Shown: in pieces, positions 59,642 through 64,000 of the stretch
Layout of the letters: every line of letters starts with the position of its first letter
Position numbering within the stretch: the first letter of the stretch is position 1
From: Anniella stebbinsi
Lineage: Eukaryota > Chordata > Lepidosauria > Squamata > Anniellidae
Direction of reading: 5' to 3'
DNA length: 64,000 bases
Assembly: GCA_029215795.1 (NCBI GenBank)
Contig: JARDYH010000001.1
Coordinates: forward strand, 395,783,154 to 395,847,153
Translations under genes and position numbers: made by a program
The notes under the pieces: generated by a model
The model's database searches: none
Seen by the model: the letters and a program-made list of their open reading frames with translations, nothing else
Told to the model about the DNA's origin: nothing

Positions 59642-59683
<42 letters not shown>
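58191..59683. other. Intergenic with short MITE pieces and microsatellites
   Basis: Half-MITE pieces are at 58191-58256 and 58576-58668. (CA)n(TA)n(GA)n lies at about 59140-59218, and (TA)n at 59646-59683. A LINE-tail-like piece is near 59430-59520. No exon is supported. Confidence 0.55.
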
Positions 59684-59685
<2 letters not shown>

Positions 59686-60085
59686 TGATGCGTGGCAACG
59701 CGTGGCATGGACATTCTGAGCTATGACACACTGGAGGTTCCAAGCTATGAGAAGAACTTTGTACGGTGGAGGTTCTGAGCTATGAGAAGAACTTTGTGTT
59801 GCTAAGCAACAGGATATATAAACACAACTGGGAGCAGGGTGGGGGGAGCCCAGAGAGTTGGCTGAGGGGCTCACTGGCATGCACAGATGCTTCAGTTAAA
59901 TTCTGCATGTCGGTGGGAAGGCAAATGGGGGGAGTAGCTGGAAGGGGGGAGTCCAATGGACTCGCGGTCGTCCTCGTGCCCGGCTTTTCTGGTCACCTGT
60001 GGAAAAGATGGAAAAGTATGAAACTGACCAATAAAGTACTCACGCGCAGATGGTCTGCGCAAGTCAAGCTCATTTTAGCTTATAG
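59684..60085 (+). mobile_element. Candidate solo LTR
   Basis: A TATA box (aggatatataaac) at about 59812, a polyadenylation hexamer (ccaataaagtactc) at about 60030, and a near-exact tandem repeat of ctatgagaagaactttgt upstream of the TATA box, as in LTR U3 enhancers. It is followed by agtgggtaggcgccaaaa, which could be a primer-binding site remnant. No gag or pol is seen. Confidence 0.45.
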
Positions 60086-60860
60086 CTCTTAACTGCCAGT
60101 GGGTAGGCGCCAAAATTTAGGAGAAGCATTTACACCTTTGAGAAATGGGAAAACTGCACAAAACCTGGGAAACCACCAAAGGATAAGTGGTTCAGCTAAA
60201 GGCAGTGGGGGCCATGTCAAAGGGGTGTAGACTTGGGGCACTCGGAGAGCCGCATTTCGACCCCATACATAAGGTTCTGCACCTCTGCTATAGATGTTCT
60301 TCCCTCCCAGAACTAATACAGGTGATCAAGCAAGGGAACATTCCTCAAAGCACAATGAACCCAGTTACACATGATATGCAGCATGTTTATTTTTCTATAT
60401 GTACCCAAGTTCATGCTTGGGGTTCTTCACATGCCTATTCCTGGCCATAGAAACACCCATAAACTGCTTCCTACATTATATTGTACATGTTTTCTCCTAC
60501 ACGGAGATGCTCTCAGGGTGGGAAGCGTAAACTCTGTCAATCGGCCCTAACAATCCAGTCTTAAACACATGCTGTAACTCCTCTACCTGCAATACCAGAG
60601 CCGCAGCCTATTAAATTGTACCTATCATCCGAAGAACGTCATTTGTCAGTGCAACATGTCTTCTTCAAACACAGGCAGTAGGTTTGCTGCTGTTTCTTTG
60701 ATGGTTTGAAGAACAAATATTCACAGTGAGAGCTTTGCTGCCAAAATGCCTCTGCGAGGAAAAAAAACCAGCCAAGCTTTCAACAGGAAATTTTAGCCCT
60801 TCAACTCAATGGGCTGCATTGATTCTTGAGTGCAGAACAGCCCCACAGGATAGATAGTCT
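60086..60860. other. Intergenic, nothing certain
   Basis: No exon or clear repeat. The stretch 60540-60730 is single-copy-looking and could be non-coding conserved sequence. Confidence 0.35.
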
Positions 60861-61208
60861 GTGGCTGCCTCTACAAGAGGCATTTAAAGCTCTTTCAAGG
60901 CGCATTAAAAATTTACCTCTACAAGAACGGAGCGCAAATTGGGCGTAGAGGCGCGTTTTCTCTCTGATTATGCACATTATCGAATGCGCGTTAAATAGTG
61001 AGTTTTATTTTGCTCCGGCCATTAAAGCGCATTTTGACTATGTAAACAAGCTATTCTCCGCATGTCAACAGTTTAAATCGCGTTTTGATCGTCCAGTAAT
61101 GCGCCTTGCTGCCTCTCGTACAGAGGTATTAGGCGTAAATGCGCTTCTGCGAATATGCGCATAATCGCCTAACCAGGCGTAAAGGCGAATTCTTGTAGAT
61201 GAGGCCTG
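60861..61208. mobile_element. CpG-rich MITE with CTACAAG ends
   Basis: Left ctgcctctacaag and right cttgtagatgaggcctg are inverted repeats. The interior has many GCGC and CGCG words, unlike any neighbouring sequence. Confidence 0.6.
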
Positions 61209-61544
61209 TATTTCGACAATCCCTTAATGAAGCATTTAGCCAACAGCCCAGCAAAACTCCGAAGGAGTCTTTTAGACCTTTGTCTGTACGGAGCATACCA
61301 AAGTTGGCCTCCTTGGGGGCACGGGGTGGGGACCTTTAAAAGCAAGGAGAGCATTTGGCTCTTGAGAAGGCATGCAGTTTGAAGGGAGGATTAAATCACA
61401 AGGCCCTTACTCAGATTAAATATCAGGCTTGTGTGCTTTCACAGCATGAGTGTGGGGCTGAATTAAAATGAAAGAAAAACCCAGTGGTGGCCAGCCAAGT
61501 TTATCTAATCAATCATGGCTCGTAAAATTATATAAAAAGAGCTT

Positions 61545-61765
61545 CAGTGGATCAGGCCAAAGGTCTATTTAGTCCAGTACCCTGCCTCTGATATACTCAA
61601 GGTAATGTATGGTCATCCTGACTAATAGCATTGATAGCCTCATCCTCTGTGAATTTGTCTTATCTCCTTTTAAAGCTGTCCACGTTGGCAGCCATCACAA
61701 AATCCTGTGGTAGTGAATTCCATAGTTTGACTATGTGCTGTGTGAAGAAGTCTTTCTTTTTGTCT
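61545..61765 (-). repeat. CR1-like LINE 3' end, interrupted
   Basis: gtggatcaggccaaaggtc, tccttttaaagctgtccacg and gtgtgaagaagtctttctt. It stops abruptly where another element starts. Confidence 0.75.
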
Positions 61766-61965
61766 AGGGTGACCATATGAAAAGGAGGACAGGGCTCCTG
61801 TATCTTTAACCGTTGTATAGAAAAGGGAATTTCAGCAGGTGTCGTTTGTATGCCTGCAGCACCCGGTGAAATTCCCTCTTTATCACAACAGTTAAAGCTG
61901 CAGGGGCTATACTAGAATGACCAGATCCAAAAGAGGGCAGGGCTCCTGCATTTTAGCTCCATTTC
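61766..61965. mobile_element. Palindromic repeat with TGACCATATGAAAAGGAGGA end
   Basis: The left arm gacagggctcctgtatcttt and ttaac pair with gttaaagctgcagggg; a second gggcagggctcctgcatttt follows. It appears inserted into the CR1-like piece. Confidence 0.6.
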
Positions 61966-62974
61966 TGTTGGCACCCCCCTCCTGAGTACATTATTAGAGG
62001 GGTTGATGACAGTGATGCCCTAACAGCCAAATCCCAGGCATGTTCACAGCCAACTCCATTGTGCTCAATGGGGCTTACTCCTAGGAAGGTGTGCCTCAGA
62101 TCGCAGCCTTTGCCATCTCCGAAGGAAGCTGGATTCCGTAAGCCCTGCATCGGAACATCCCACTGCTCGGAAACATGGAGCCCCAAACAGAGCCTTCTTT
62201 GTCTGGCTGTTTCTTTTTCTGTCTCGCTGTAAGTCCCTGTTAAAGGTTGTTTATTGATTTACCCTGAAACTGGCTCCTTCACCTCAGATGAGCGCAGCAA
62301 TCAGAGGAAATGGAGGCCTCAGCCTGGAGGAGTTTTTATATTGCACATTTCAATCCCCCCCCCCCCTGCCGAATTGCTTGTCATATTTGACGAGAAAATA
62401 TGAGGGTAACACATGAGCACGGAGCAAGCGAGAGAGCAAGTGAGCCAGAGGATAATGGCTGCCCGAGTGCCTAGTACAAAGGAGAAGGCCAGGCGACATG
62501 GAACGATCTGATAAAGTAATAGGAATTAGAGCAAAGCTCTGCTTTGATTGATAGAGTTCTTTGGAAAATGGAGCCAGCTCTGCTCATATTGAACGCTGCA
62601 TGGTAGCTCCTAATCGTATCCCTTTTTCTCTTTGCATACCCATTGCCTTTATTTAATGAGCACTGCATCATTCCCAATGCCCTCCCTCTGCCATAGCCCT
62701 TTCCCAGAGAGAGATGTGCTCAATGAGGTGTTACATTACATACAGCTAGTTATTGTGAAGGTCGGTCTGCATCTAGAACCAGGATCAGAGGAGACCTCAT
62801 CAGAGGAGGATCTCCACCACTGCCACCCCAGTGCATACCAAGATCAACGGGAGTCAGAGAGATCCTGAGACCACACTCCAGGAAGCAGGGCTGGCCCAAG
62901 ACATTTTGCTGCCTGTGGTGAAAAACAAGATGGTGCCTGCTCCCATCCCATGTACAAAAGCCAACTGGATTACC
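61966..62974. other. Intergenic, possible conserved non-coding sequence
   Basis: A half-MITE piece lies at 62040-62105. A C run is at 62358-62368. The block 62400-62660 is single-copy-looking, with GCTTTGATTGATAG. No exon is supported. Confidence 0.4.
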
Positions 62975-63140
62975 TCCAGTATCAGAAGCTGGGGAACATG
63001 GGCAGATGGGTGCTGTTGTACTTGAGTCCGGCTTGTGGGTTCTTGGTCGATAGCTGGTTGGCCACTGTGTGAACAGAGTGCTGGACTAGATGGATGCTTG
63101 GTCTGATCCAGCAGGGCTCTTCTGATGTTCATATGAATCT
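62975..63140 (+). repeat. CR1-like LINE 3' end
   Basis: gaagctggggaacatgggc, gtgctggactagatggatgc, and ctgatccagcagggctcttc with a final gttcatatg. Confidence 0.75.
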
Positions 63141-63744
63141 TATTTCCATACTGGGGATGGAATATCTATCTCCACTGCATCTGAAGGCAGCTGGATAGCT
63201 TAAGGGGTGTAGGGCAAGCCATGTGTACCACAGTTCTTTCCCCGGACATTTTTCTGCAGCTTCCCAGCATCTGCCACCTAAAGCAACTGGCTCATTCTAA
63301 TGGTTGGGCCGGCCCCTGCCAGGAAGCCACATCACTCCAGGAATCTTATCTGTAGAATTGGGGGACCTAATACACTTGATATAAATTCACCTCCCGACTT
63401 CAGAACCTCCATGACTACCCCCAGGACTTCAGGATTAGAGGAGGCAATGTGCATGAGCCGAAGCTCAGACCCCATTGCAGCAGGAGGTATCCCTCAGGAG
63501 ATCTTTACCATGAGTGTGATTATAGATCAGGGCTTCGCTAGTGCACCAGGAAGGCTGGAGCAGCTCACAGTTGCTCCTGGAAGTTGCTGGTACAACAGCC
63601 CTTTTGAACAGCACCTCGCAACTTCTGGGCAGCTCCTCTGCTGTTCAGCACTTGGCCCTCTGACTTGAGCAAACTGTGTGGATGCACTGGCAGACAGATC
63701 CGTACTCTAGCTCAGTGTTGGACCACTTGTGCCTTTCTAAATCC
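63141..63744. other. Intergenic, nothing recognised
   Basis: There is an open frame of about 122 codons at 63300-63668, but it has no family resemblance and no splice support. Confidence 0.4.
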
Positions 63745-64000
63745 CCTTTAAAAGCCGTCCAAACGGGTGGCTATCAGTACGTCTCGTGGTAGTGAATCCC
63801 ACAGTTTTACTCTGAGCTGTGTGAAGAAGTCCTTCCTTTCATTTGTCCTGAGTCTCCCACCATCCAACTTCATGGGATGTCCCTTGGGTCTAGTATTATG
63901 AGAAAGGGAGAAAAATGACTTCCTACTCACTTTATCAACACCATGTATATTTTTGTACAACTCTCCTCTTACCTTTTTCTAAGTTAAAGAATCCTAGACA
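63745..64000 (-). repeat. CR1-like LINE 3' end, continuing past window
   Basis: The antisense encodes SHNTRPKGHPMKLDGGRL, NERKDFFTQ, then LWDSLPRDVLIATRLDGF, the CR1 reverse-transcriptase C-terminus with few breaks. Confidence 0.8.

Overview
The window is vertebrate genomic DNA, most likely from a squamate reptile. It carries two split genes with GT-AG introns. The rest is introns and intergenic DNA filled with 3'-truncated LINE pieces (CR1-like and L2-like), tRNA-derived and 5S-derived SINEs, short palindromic DNA transposons and microsatellites. This repeat mix, with several hAT-type MITEs, fits lizards or snakes better than mammals or birds. The species is not identifiable by reading alone.

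Region 1 (1-19.1 kb, + strand) holds the last 12 coding exons of BBS4, a TPR-repeat subunit of the ciliary BBSome. The 5' exons, about 70-80 residues, lie left of the window. All splice phases join and the reading frame stays open to a stop at 18177. A short 3' UTR with two AATAAA signals follows.

Region 2 (19.1-39.5 kb, - strand) holds a complete ADPGK gene for ADP-dependent glucokinase. Seven coding exons give 491 residues, from ATG at 37072 to the stop at 24719. A CpG-rich block at about 39.1-39.48 kb lies 2 kb upstream of the ATG and is the likely promoter, which suggests a separate non-coding first exon. BBS4 and ADPGK are convergent, the same order as in human 15q24.

Region 3 (39.5-64 kb) shows no coding exon I can support. 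It is the upstream flank of ADPGK, on the side where NEO1 lies in human. It contains nested transposons, two possible solo LTRs, an L1 relic, a 5S-derived SINE, a strong CTCF-type motif and one block that looks like a conserved developmental enhancer.

The two genes have no known shared pathway: BBS4 acts in ciliary cargo transport and ADPGK in ER-associated glucose phosphorylation. I found no clearly new biological system. The observations most worth checking are the hAT MITEs with exact 8-bp target duplications, a MITE group sharing GACGACAC ends but with different interiors, a run of three palindromic MITEs, an alternating inverted-repeat array upstream of ADPGK, the displaced ADPGK promoter, and the candidate CTCF and enhancer elements.
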